Shown here piece by piece: positions 1 through 6,484 of a stretch of 9,718 bases of DNA (positions are counted from its first letter, which is position 1; each line of letters opens with the position of its first letter). The stretch is taken from NCBI GenBank assembly GCA_005239845.1, contig SBBD01000140.1, positions 1 through 9,718 of the forward strand, given 5' to 3'. This DNA is from an archaeon (GTDB taxonomy: Archaea; Micrarchaeota; Micrarchaeia; Norongarragalinales; SBBD01). The translations under genes and the position numbers were made by a program. Under the pieces are notes generated by a model, which saw only the letters and a program-made list of their open reading frames with translations, was not told the DNA's origin and made no database searches.

Positions 1-1
1 C

Positions 2-1291
2 GCCCCCTCGATCCAGTCAACGCCGGAAGCTACGGCTAACGTATTCGGTAAAGCAATAGAATTGGCCACTCGCGACATACGCCGTGGAGGATTTGCTGAC
101 GAAGCAAAAGCGATTGAAGAGGCGAACCTGTTAAAGGAAAGCGCAAAGACTTCTGTGGACGATGTAGCCGATTATTTGTCTTCCCGTAAACTAGACTTCA
201 AGAAAATATTGGAAGACGTGCGCACGGACTTGAAGCTTTCGGACGCCCAATACGACAAGATGCTGCGCGACATTACGACGAACTACGACCGCACGGGGTT
301 GGACGACGCCATCAAAGGCGTCATTGCCGGTACTCCCGCTTCCGAGAGGGCCGCGCAAGTGGCGCGCTTTGGCGCATCCGAAGCGGATGATTTGGAGAAG
401 CGCCTCTTGGACCGCATGGAGAAATACGTCGTGAAAGGCAAGGAAAACGAGAAGGGCGCCATCCAGTTGTTCCGCAGGATTTTCAAGAAAACGGACAGTT
501 TCGAAAAAGCGACTCCGGAAGCCGTTTCGTTCGCCAAGCAGACGCGTTCTGCTGCCGCCCGCTTCAAGGCGTTGACGCAAGGAGCGCGCTGGAGGCGGCT
601 TATCGGCGGAGTTGCCGGCATCTTGGGACCGATTTTGACGCATGCGGACTTGAGGCCCGTTCGCGCGGAACTCGACTACCGTCTGGACAATCACGTCGTC
701 GTCTTCAACAACCCGACTCGAAAGGGGGCGGTGGACTTGCCTGTTTCAACGGAAGAGATTTGCACGCGCGACTCCAGTGATCCTGTCGAATGCTTCAACC
801 GCGTTGACGCGGACCGGCTTTGCCCCAAGGAAACGCCTTATTGTTTCTACCTCGTCAAAGGTTTTGAGAAGGCCGGCGTCCCCCAGTATGACTTGCTGGT
901 GGCGTTCAACCATAAGGGCGCGCAGGCGAAAGAGCTTTCCGAGTCCTTGTTTGACGCCTCGAAGCCCGTGAAGAAAGACGTGGTGTTTCCCAGCGCCGTG
1001 CTTCCCCCAGAGGCTTTTGCGAGTTATACGGCTTTCTTCTCTGCATACCCTGGCATCCAGGCGGGCGAGGAGGACGTGGGCGCCCCCGTCCCGGTTTCCG
1101 TGCAGGAAGAAGCTGAAAATCTGCTGCAGCGCTTCAAGGAATGGTGTGACGGCTACGAATGCAGTCCTCAAGTCAGGACCGCGATAGAGAACGCGCAGCA
1201 GAACGTGGACAAGGGGACAACGGAAGGCTATACGGCCGCCATCGACGCCCTGCACCGGGCGATTACCACGACGGCAGCCCAGCAAGAGTAA
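2..1291 (+). CDS. Unrecognised charged helical protein with Cys-containing C-terminal region (5' partial)
   Basis: The reading frame is open from base 2 and ends at TAA 1289-1291, so about 429 codons are visible and the true start lies left of the window. A TTG at 62 could be mistaken for a start, but the 20 upstream codons are in frame without a stop and the TTG has no convincing ribosome binding site. Numbering from base 2, residues 1-200 are rich in Lys, Arg, Glu and Asp and look helical. A short hydrophobic stretch follows (about 201-213, LIGGVAGILGPIL), too short to be a confident membrane span. The C-terminal half has six cysteines at about 254, 264, 274, 281, 382 and 387. This would suit disulfides or metal binding if it is outside the cell, which is inference. 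I do not recognise a family. It converges on the glycosyltransferase gene, 25 bases away. Confidence 0.85.
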   Translation, partial: APSIQSTPEATANVFGKAIELATRDIRRGGFADEAKAIEEANLLKESAKTSVDDVADYLSSRKLDFKKILEDVRTDLKLSDAQYDKMLRDITTNYDRTGLDDAIKGVIAGTPASERAAQVARFGASEADDLEKRLLDRMEKYVVKGKENEKGAIQLFRRIFKKTDSFEKATPEAVSFAKQTRSAAARFKALTQGARWRRLIGGVAGILGPILTHADLRPVRAELDYRLDNHVVVFNNPTRKGAVDLPVSTEEICTRDSSDPVECFNRVDADRLCPKETPYCFYLVKGFEKAGVPQYDLLVAFNHKGAQAKELSESLFDASKPVKKDVVFPSAVLPPEAFASYTAFFSAYPGIQAGEEDVGAPVPVSVQEEAENLLQRFKEWCDGYECSPQVRTAIENAQQNVDKGTTEGYTAAIDALHRAITTTAAQQE

Positions 1292-1292
1292 G

Positions 1293-1299
1293 CTTTTTT
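1293..1299 (+). terminator. T-tract terminator after the first gene
   Basis: A run of six T after a C directly follows the TAA stop of the leftmost gene, inside the 25-base gap between two convergent genes. Archaeal RNA polymerase commonly terminates at such T-tracts without a hairpin. No comparable T-tract is seen in this gap for the opposite-strand gene. Confidence 0.4.
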
Positions 1300-1316
1300 G
1301 CACTATTTCACTGCTT

Positions 1317-3026
1317 TTAAGCGGCTTGCCTCATGCGCCGGTGTTCCGCTATCTCCATAAGTTCCCTCCAGCGCTCGATTCGTTGCGGGTATTCTATTAG
1401 CGCATCCTTGAGCCTCTCGTTGCCGGTCACTTCCACTACCCTTTCCTTAAGTTCGTGATATCCTTCCTCTATTTTGTCTACGAGCTTCCGGAGCTCCTCT
1501 GTCGTCTCCGCACTTTCTCCCTGATTATACCAAACGGATTGTGCAAGATGTTCTTTGATACTTTGGATGCGCCGGTCCATTTCGCTTAGGTAATCCCTTT
1601 GAAACCAGTTTCTCACCTCCGAAACTTTGCTGTTAAACACTCGGCGAGCTTCCTGGGGGCGTCGTCTTAATGTTTCCAGCACGTTTCCTCTCGTTGACAA
1701 TTCCATAATGGACCAAATAATTGGATGCGGTGCGGTATCCAGCGCTGCATGCTTGAAAATGCTTCGTCGTCCGCCTGAGGTCGATGTATCCAACGCGTCT
1801 TTTCGGTGAGAGACCGGGTTCGGATAAAACCACACGGAATCTTTCCATAAGTGGTTTGTCAAAGCGGTAAACACGACGTCTTCTCCCCGTCCTCCGGCCA
1901 TGGAAGGATAGGGTATTCTTCTCAATACGTCGGCTCGCACACTCAAGTTGCCCCCGGCCAAATAGCTCGTGGCGAATTCTTCACCCCGGTTTACCCGCAT
2001 GTCAAACCGCTGTTTTCCCTGCAGCATACCTTGCGTCAGCTTGACCACGAGTTCCAGTCCACTCCTAAAGCTCATGTGGTGGACGGGAGAGTGCCTCCAA
2101 ATGGCGCGCATGGTGCGGTCACAGTACTCTGTTGACTTGTTTTGTTTGGCTGCCGAGAGAAATTCATCTATTGCAACCAGCCCCCATTTGAGGCTTTCGA
2201 ACTCCCCGAAATGGTCATCTGCAGTGTACCCTCCTCCCGCTACTTTCACTTGCGGGTTTGAGAAAATGCGGTCCACATTACCGAAATAATTAGTGTCATG
2301 CCGAATGCGGATTCTCTTTCTTCCATGCTGTTCTTCGATGACCATGTTCTTCAATGAAACGTCGTCGTCCAAAAAAGTGACGATGTCTTGAGGCCGTACA
2401 TGCTGCGTGGCAAACAGGAGCGCCATGTTCCGAACTCCTCCGTACCCTTTCGTGGTGCCCTGTTCATACACGAACCTTTGAACGTCGTCTCCCCCGCGTT
2501 TCTCGATGTCTCTTACCAATTCTGCTTGGTCGTTCCTGTCATAATAGTAAATGGGGACTTTCCCGCCCATGCGCTCTAACCGCCTCGCAATGTTGTCGCG
2601 GTTCTGGCGCATGTTTTGCGACTCCTGCGAGTCGTCCACGACGACTACCGAGACTTTCCCCGCATACCTGTTGATTTGAATGTTCTCATGGATGCTGGCC
2701 AGCAGCTTGTCCAGCTTGCGGGGCCGGTCTTTCGTTGGAACCACTACTACATGCGTCCTTTCCTCCCTTGATGTTTCCGTTATTCTTTCCAACTCAAGGG
2801 GAGGAGTGCGCAGGCCGCGCCCAACTTCTCTCGAAGAAACGGTTCCTTCGCCGGCCGCTTGCCTCCACCTCCTCACAGCTGTCGCGATAGGAGAGCCTCT
2901 CGACCGAAAGGGGAAAGGAGGTTGTTCTTCTGGCTCTGTTTGCCTCCGCTTTCCCGCGCGCGCAAGAAGGGATGCCGGCTTCTTTCCGCCAATCCCCGGA
3001 AATAAGGGCCGTTTAAGGAAGGGCAT
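1317..3026 (-). CDS. GT-A fold glycosyltransferase, family 2-like, with N- and C-terminal extensions
   Basis: A 569-residue protein, likely a soluble cytoplasmic nucleotide-sugar-dependent glycosyltransferase; donor and acceptor are unknown. Residues 1-88 are a Pro/Arg-rich, probably disordered extension. The GT-A core begins with HVVVVPTKDRP (92-102). It continues with a nucleotide-binding strand VVVVDDS (127-133), a TKGYGGVRN segment (192-200) like the G-x-G-x-A-R-N motif of family 2 enzymes, a FLDDD metal-binding motif with acidic residues 220-222, and AGGNLSVRADVLRRI followed by GEDVVF (ED at 382-383), the usual catalytic acid site. The 160 residues between DDD and ED exceed the usual family 2 spacing, so an insertion is likely. 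Residues from about 450 on are charged and helical, probably coiled coil. No signal peptide or membrane span is seen. The ATG at 3026 lies 19 bases after the upstream gene's stop, with a weak GGGAAG site before it. The fold is fairly sure; the specificity is not. Confidence 0.85.
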   Translation of the reverse strand: MPFLKRPLFPGIGGKKPASLLARAGKRRQTEPEEQPPFPFRSRGSPIATAVRRWRQAAGEGTVSSREVGRGLRTPPLELERITETSREERTHVVVVPTKDRPRKLDKLLASIHENIQINRYAGKVSVVVVDDSQESQNMRQNRDNIARRLERMGGKVPIYYYDRNDQAELVRDIEKRGGDDVQRFVYEQGTTKGYGGVRNMALLFATQHVRPQDIVTFLDDDVSLKNMVIEEQHGRKRIRIRHDTNYFGNVDRIFSNPQVKVAGGGYTADDHFGEFESLKWGLVAIDEFLSAAKQNKSTEYCDRTMRAIWRHSPVHHMSFRSGLELVVKLTQGMLQGKQRFDMRVNRGEEFATSYLAGGNLSVRADVLRRIPYPSMAGGRGEDVVFTALTNHLWKDSVWFYPNPVSHRKDALDTSTSGGRRSIFKHAALDTAPHPIIWSIMELSTRGNVLETLRRRPQEARRVFNSKVSEVRNWFQRDYLSEMDRRIQSIKEHLAQSVWYNQGESAETTEELRKLVDKIEEGYHELKERVVEVTGNERLKDALIEYPQRIERWRELMEIAEHRRMRQAA

Positions 3027-3045
3027 CGTATCTTCCCTGCTTATC

Positions 3046-4410
3046 CTACCACGGCCCGGAGCGCGGGGTCAGCGTAAAGCTGTGCCCTCGGACTGCCTCC
3101 ATTTCTTCCTTGTGGCTTTGATACGCGTCCTGGAACAATTTGTTGATGAGGCCGCGTTTCTCCGCCTCCGTCGCGTGTGCCGTCTTCAGCACTTGCATCA
3201 GCGTGTGCGCCCATACCAGGTTTTGCTGGGGCACGGGAAGGTGCAGCTTCTCAAGTTGTTCCAAGGTGCGGATTCTGTTCCAGTCCACTCCCTTGATTTC
3301 GTGCGCCCCAAAAATGTTTACGCTGGGAGCAAACCGGCGTTCCATGAGTTCTTGGAACCTTGCGTGCGCTGCATTCGGGTTTTTGGCCTCTTCGAGGGAC
3401 CTCATCATGTTGTAAACGAATGTCTGTGCCGCTTCGGGCCCCAAGTCCTGGAACCGCTGGTGGCCGGCAACGTCCCTGAAGAATTCCATAGTCCCGCTCG
3501 CGACTTTTCCGAGCAAGACGTGGGGATTGTCGTGCCGGCTGAAGCCATACCTTCGGTTGTTTCGGAACGCCCTTTCCAGGAATTCCATCGTGTTCAAGCC
3601 TTCCGGCTCTCTCCTTCCCCCATAGGGTTCCGGTTCTCTTCCTCCATACGCTTCGGGTACTCTTCCGCCGTACGCTTCCGACTCTCTCCCTCCGTATGCT
3701 CCAGTTTCTCTTCCTCCATACGCCGCGGGTTCTGGCCTCGCAGGTTGCGCGGGCTGCTCGGTTCTTTCATCTCGTAGTGCCTCTTCCATCAACTCGTTGG
3801 CTTCCTTGACTTCCCTAATCGCGTCCACCAACGCATGCCCGAAACGCTGGGGATCCGCCCGAATGTATTTTTCCGTTGTCTGCCTGCGGATGAACGAGCG
3901 CTTGCTTCGCCTGAAAATGTTAAGAAACGCTTGGCCGAACCCCCGCGTATAATGCGGCTCAACGATGGCATCCACAAGATTTGCCCGCACCGGATTCGGG
4001 TTTCCTCCAACGCCAAAAACGTGCATGGGCCGTGGGGTTCCCACAAGATGCGGTGCATAGGGATTAGTCACGTCCTTGTCTTCCACCACTTTTTTCAAAA
4101 TGTCTCCCCGTCTAGCAAACGCGGTAGCTAACTTTCCCGCCTGTTCTTTAGTGTACCCTGCCCCCATGAATGACTGTCTCAGCAATTCATCCGTAAACGT
4201 TCCCGCGCGCGACCGGATGGTGATTCCCAGCATGTGACGAATGTCTTCCGCAGCCTGCTTCTGCATAGCCGGCCGGTCTCCCTTCAGCCTAACCCCTTCA
4301 GTTACCAATGGAAAGCGTTCTCGGTCCACTTTCACTCTCCGGGTTCCTAACCTTTCTCCGGTGCGTTCGATTACCTTTGCTCTAAAGAACGGTTGCATGG
4401 GCCTGGCCAT
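3046..4410 (-). CDS. Unrecognised Cys-free helical protein with YGGR octapeptide repeats
   Basis: A 454-residue soluble protein with no cysteine, signal peptide or membrane span. I chose ATG 4410. The longer GTG start at 4419 overlaps the GGTGG ribosome binding site (4416-4420), which sits five bases before ATG 4410. Residues 1-215 are basic and mainly helical. Residues about 226-266 are a low-complexity linker of five eight-residue units of the type AYGGRE-x-E, preceded by a Pro/Ala stretch. Residues 270-454 are a second helical region with many Glu, Arg, His and Phe. The gene is the first of an operon with the glycosyltransferase, which begins 19 bases after this stop, so the two may act together. 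The YGGR units resemble RGG-type disordered linkers, and an RNA- or partner-binding role is conceivable but is inference. I do not recognise a family. Confidence 0.82.
   Translation of the reverse strand: MARPMQPFFRAKVIERTGERLGTRRVKVDRERFPLVTEGVRLKGDRPAMQKQAAEDIRHMLGITIRSRAGTFTDELLRQSFMGAGYTKEQAGKLATAFARRGDILKKVVEDKDVTNPYAPHLVGTPRPMHVFGVGGNPNPVRANLVDAIVEPHYTRGFGQAFLNIFRRSKRSFIRRQTTEKYIRADPQRFGHALVDAIREVKEANELMEEALRDERTEQPAQPARPEPAAYGGRETGAYGGRESEAYGGRVPEAYGGREPEPYGGRREPEGLNTMEFLERAFRNNRRYGFSRHDNPHVLLGKVASGTMEFFRDVAGHQRFQDLGPEAAQTFVYNMMRSLEEAKNPNAAHARFQELMERRFAPSVNIFGAHEIKGVDWNRIRTLEQLEKLHLPVPQQNLVWAHTLMQVLKTAHATEAEKRGLINKLFQDAYQSHKEEMEAVRGHSFTLTPRSGPW
3614..3733 (-). repeat. Five tandem 24-bp repeats encoding AYGGR-type octapeptides
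   Basis: Five in-frame 24-base units lie head to tail at 3614-3637, 3638-3661, 3662-3685, 3686-3709 and 3710-3733. On the coding strand each reads as an eight-residue unit with the core YGGR followed by a variable acidic pair. The unit nearest the 3' end of the gene is the most diverged, giving PYGGRREP. The period is a multiple of three, so loss or gain of units keeps the frame. Confidence 0.9.
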
Positions 4411-4415
4411 ATGTT

Positions 4416-4420
4416 CCACC
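4416..4420 (-). promoter_or_regulatory. Ribosome binding site GGTGG that decides the start at 4410
   Basis: On the minus strand GGTGG is followed by five bases and ATG at 4410. It pairs with the anti-Shine-Dalgarno end of archaeal 16S rRNA. Because it overlaps the in-frame GTG at 4419, that upstream start is unlikely. Confidence 0.65.
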
Positions 4421-4451
4421 TTTTCAGTTAAGCGTTGTGTAGCCTCCTATA

Positions 4452-4468
4452 GTTTTAAGTATTTAAAT
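4452..4468. promoter_or_regulatory. Shared A/T element, divergent promoters for the operon at left and acylphosphatase at right
   Basis: The 17-base element has TTTTAAG next to ATTTAAAT and reads as a TATA-like box on both strands. To the right, a transcription start about 26 bases on would fall near 4490, about 12 bases before the acylphosphatase ATG at 4502. To the left it would fall near 4438, leaving a leader of about 28 bases with the GGTGG site before ATG 4410. The two boxes overlap, so the two directions may compete. Confidence 0.6.
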
Positions 4469-4501
4469 CTCTTCTTGCCCTTGCTTTTTCTGGTTCTTCC
4501 C

Positions 4502-4777
4502 ATGAAAAAACAAGTTCGCGCCATTGTTTCGGGCGAAGTGCAGGGCGTGGGCTACCGGTACAAAGTGTTCCACGTTGCCGCCCGTCACAACCTGGAAGGG
4601 TACGTGCGCAACCTCCCGGACGGGAACGTGGAAGTCGTGGCGGAAGGCGAAGAAGACGAGCTCAAGCGGTTCTTGGAGGCCATAAACGTAAGGGACGGCT
4701 TTGTTCGCGTGGCGGAAGTCAAGGCCTCTTTTTCTTCCACAACTAATGAGTTCGAGGGGTTCACGATAAGAAGGTAG
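4502..4777 (+). CDS. acyP: Acylphosphatase
   Basis: A 91-residue cytoplasmic enzyme that hydrolyses the carboxyl-phosphate bond of acylphosphates such as acetyl phosphate or 1,3-bisphosphoglycerate. The family signature is complete: SGEVQGVGYR at 10-19 forms the phosphate-binding loop with catalytic Arg19. GYVRNLPDGNVEVVAEGE (33-50) supplies the catalytic Asn37 and the following strand. The protein ends FEGFTIRR, as is typical. Length matches the usual 90-100 residues. The frame is open further upstream to 4241, but those codons run antisense into the neighbouring gene. ATG 4502 is the correct start by alignment to the family N terminus and by the TATA-like box near 4460-4468. There is no clear ribosome binding site and the leader is very short, so translation is probably nearly leaderless. 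It appears to be a single-gene transcript; the next gene has its own promoter. Confidence 0.95.
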   Translation: MKKQVRAIVSGEVQGVGYRYKVFHVAARHNLEGYVRNLPDGNVEVVAEGEEDELKRFLEAINVRDGFVRVAEVKASFSSTTNEFEGFTIRR

Positions 4778-4833
4778 CCCATACGACCTTGACTTCCTGT
4801 GGCCTTCACTCCTTCTCTTGGTTTCCCGCCTTC

Positions 4834-4849
4834 AAAAAACCTTTTTAAG
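4834..4849 (+). promoter_or_regulatory. Promoter of the membrane protein pair
   Basis: An A-rich stretch followed by CCTTTTTAAG gives a BRE/TATA-like arrangement. A start about 26 bases downstream, near 4872, leaves a leader of about 22 bases that includes the GGAGG site at 4884-4888. Confidence 0.55.
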
Positions 4850-4883
4850 CCCCTTACTGTTACCGTATCCGTTACTTTACGTT

Positions 4884-4888
4884 GGAGG
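4884..4888 (+). promoter_or_regulatory. Ribosome binding site GGAGG supporting a GTG start at 4895
   Basis: A full GGAGG stands six bases before GTG 4895. No ATG is similarly placed, so the unusual start codon is well supported. Confidence 0.75.
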
Positions 4889-4894
4889 AAATAG

Positions 4895-5527
4895 GTGTTT
4901 TCGGGTTTGGCAACGCGTTTCAAGAAAAAGACCTCGCCCTTCTGGAATGTTGCTTTAGCGGTCTTCGTCCTTGCCGTTTTCTCTTACTTCGCCTATTCCT
5001 TCTACACCGCTCCCGAAAAACTCGTCTCCAAGATCCCGCTTCCCGCGAAAGACCCTGACGTGCAACGCTCCGAATTCCTAGCTGGTCTCGAGGCAAAATA
5101 CGGGTCTAACACCCTTGCTTATTACGACCAACAATACGGGTTCAAGATGAAGTACCCCATCGGATACGTGGCGACCGTAGATCCTATCCTGGGAATCCGG
5201 CTGCGCATCTCCGCCTTCTATCCCCCCTTCTCTTCCGAAATCATGGACGTGAGGGTGGTGAACGCCAACGAGTTGAGCGCACAAGGCATCCGCGCTTCCG
5301 CGAGCCTTGAAAACGTTTCCGTCGCCGAGTACACGCAGAAAGGGCACTCCATTTACTTGGTCTCCTTGCGGCAGCCCGACCCCGTGGAGGAAAACCAGCA
5401 GGTATTCATACGCCAAGCCTACCTCCAGTGCCCGAACTATTGGCTCGTGTTCGTGGGCGCCTTTTCCGAACCCCTTGTTCCTGATTTGGAGCTTGCCGAC
5501 TACCTGATCGCTTCCATGGAGTGTTGA
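4895..5527 (+). CDS. Single-pass membrane protein with PsbP-like external domain, function unknown
   Basis: A 210-residue protein starting at GTG 4895, set by the GGAGG six bases upstream. The N terminus MFSGLATRFKKK is basic and is followed by one hydrophobic span at about 18-38. The positive-inside rule then places the rest outside the cytoplasm. The external part begins with a helical stretch (about 50-78). It then has YGFKMKYPIGY (about 82-92), which recalls the opening YGFSFKYP strand of PsbP/MOG1-like domains; the remainder alternates beta strands and ends with two cysteines (QCPNYW and the terminal Cys). The domain assignment is tentative. Its stop is one base before the ATG of the next membrane protein gene, so the two are almost certainly translated together and may form a complex. 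Confidence 0.82.
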   Translation: MFSGLATRFKKKTSPFWNVALAVFVLAVFSYFAYSFYTAPEKLVSKIPLPAKDPDVQRSEFLAGLEAKYGSNTLAYYDQQYGFKMKYPIGYVATVDPILGIRLRISAFYPPFSSEIMDVRVVNANELSAQGIRASASLENVSVAEYTQKGHSIYLVSLRQPDPVEENQQVFIRQAYLQCPNYWLVFVGAFSEPLVPDLELADYLIASMEC

Positions 5528-5528
5528 G

Positions 5529-6029
5529 ATGGACTGGCTTCCCGTCGTCGCTTTAACGGCATTGCTCGCCGGCTTCTACTATTTCTACATCGACTACGCG
5601 CCTTCCCTCCAGCCCGTCATCACGGGCGCGGCAACGACGGGGGACTTGAACAGTGACCTCCAGCAGACGGAGGACTCCTTGAAACTGGCGAAGGCGAGCG
5701 GCTTCCAGACGCTCGAGGCGGAAGCCTTGCTGGCGGAAGCCAAGATTTTGAGGGCGCGCGGGAACAAGGAAGGCGCTTCCTCAAAATTGAACGAGGTGCA
5801 GGCCCAGCTCTTGGAGTCGCATGCCCGCGGCGTTCAACGCCGCTCCAACTTCATGACCTATGCCTTGCTGTTCTCCATTTCCGGCGCCTCGCTCTTGTAC
5901 TTTTTCTTCCGTCCCACGGTCTCTTCCGTGCAACGGGTCACCCAGCGGCATGAACCCGTAGAGAACGAAAAATTCGCGCGCTTTACGACGCCGGATGACG
6001 TGGTCAGCAAGCTGACGAAAGAACGCTGA
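5529..6029 (+). CDS. Two-span membrane protein with helical hairpin domain, function unknown
   Basis: A 166-residue protein whose ATG lies one base after the preceding stop. A GGAGTG within the end of that gene serves as ribosome binding site, so translational coupling is likely. Hydrophobic spans lie at about 4-21 (LPVVALTALLAGFYYFYI) and 108-127 (FMTYALLFSISGASLLYFFF). Between them, residues 38-98 form two or more amphipathic helices rich in Ala, Leu, Glu and Lys (ALLAEAKILRARGNKEGA is typical), resembling a single TPR-like hairpin or coiled coil. The Arg/Lys-rich C-terminal tail (from about 130) is probably cytoplasmic, which puts the helical domain outside, on the same side as the external domain of its partner. 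I do not recognise a family. It converges on rpsJ, 85 bases away. Confidence 0.82.
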   Translation: MDWLPVVALTALLAGFYYFYIDYAPSLQPVITGAATTGDLNSDLQQTEDSLKLAKASGFQTLEAEALLAEAKILRARGNKEGASSKLNEVQAQLLESHARGVQRRSNFMTYALLFSISGASLLYFFFRPTVSSVQRVTQRHEPVENEKFARFTTPDDVVSKLTKER

Positions 6030-6091
6030 CGTCCGGCTTAAGAAAAGAAATTAGTAGCGTCCAAAACCTCGTGCCTATGTTGACTGGAACA

Positions 6092-6105
6092 TTTTCGTGC
6101 GAAAA
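6092..6105. repeat. Short inverted repeat between convergent genes
   Basis: TTTTCGTGCGAAAA is a perfect 14-base palindrome, able to form a 5-bp stem with a GTGC loop. It lies in the 85-base gap between the membrane protein gene and rpsJ, 10 bases after the rpsJ stop. It may help end transcription in either direction, but the stem is weak and chance is possible. Confidence 0.35.
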
Positions 6106-6114
6106 AGCGCAGAA

Positions 6115-6420
6115 TTAGTTCAGTTCCATCTCGACGTGCACGCTTTCCGGGATGCGGATGCGCATGATGTCCCGCAGCACGCGATCGTCGGCCTTCACTT
6201 CAATGAGACGCTTGTGCACGCGCAGCTCCCATTTCTCGTAGGTGTCGCTCCCGTCCCCGCACGGCGTCCTCCTCGTGGAAATGCGCAGCTTCTTCGTCGG
6301 CAAAGGGATGGGGCCCTTCATTTCCACTCCTGCTTTCTTCGCGATTTCCTTGATTTGCAGGCACACGGAATCCAGGTCCGAGTACTCCTGGCTTTCGAGC
6401 TTGATTCGGGCGCGGTTCAT
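6115..6420 (-). CDS. rpsJ: Small ribosomal subunit protein uS10
   Basis: A 101-residue protein of the 30S head, on which bacterial homologues also carry the NusB/NusG antitermination contacts. Sequence signs are the N-terminal ARIKLES strand and LPTKKLRISTRRTPCGDGSDTYEKWELRVHKRLIEV (about 40-75), the uS10 signature with the archaeal/eukaryotic RRTPCG(D/E)G loop. The C terminus is RIRIPESVHVEMEL. Length equals the usual archaeal 100-105 residues. It is the second gene after tuf, 64 bases downstream on the same strand, as in many archaea. A GTGA seven bases before ATG 6420 is a plausible partial ribosome binding site. The gap carries T-tracts on the coding strand, so part of the tuf transcripts may stop before rpsJ. 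Confidence 0.97.
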   Translation of the reverse strand: MNRARIKLESQEYSDLDSVCLQIKEIAKKAGVEMKGPIPLPTKKLRISTRRTPCGDGSDTYEKWELRVHKRLIEVKADDRVLRDIMRIRIPESVHVEMELN

Positions 6421-6435
6421 ACGAAGTTCACGTCA

Positions 6436-6458
6436 TAAAAACAAAAAAGGATAAAAGA
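6436..6458 (-). terminator. T-rich tract between tuf and rpsJ
   Basis: On the minus strand this is a run of T interrupted by a few bases, including TTTTTT and TTTTT, 26-50 bases after the tuf stop. It could end a fraction of tuf transcripts and so lower rpsJ output, or contain an rpsJ promoter. The sequence cannot separate these. Confidence 0.4.
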
Positions 6459-6484
6459 GGAGTTTCATGCTCTGGTCGCGTTAA

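Noticed and set aside
62..64. TTG as start codon of the leftmost gene
   Set aside because: The same frame is open to base 2 with sensible codons, and no ribosome binding site precedes the TTG; the gene is cut by the window edge.
2680..3777. Long open frame of 365 codons on the plus strand
   Set aside because: It is antisense to the glycosyltransferase and the YGGR-repeat gene, spans the gap between them, and shows no domain or sensible composition; it is a shadow of the GC-biased codons of the real genes.
4241..4501. Upstream extension of the acylphosphatase frame
   Set aside because: These codons are antisense to the neighbouring gene and cross its promoter; the family N terminus aligns with ATG 4502.
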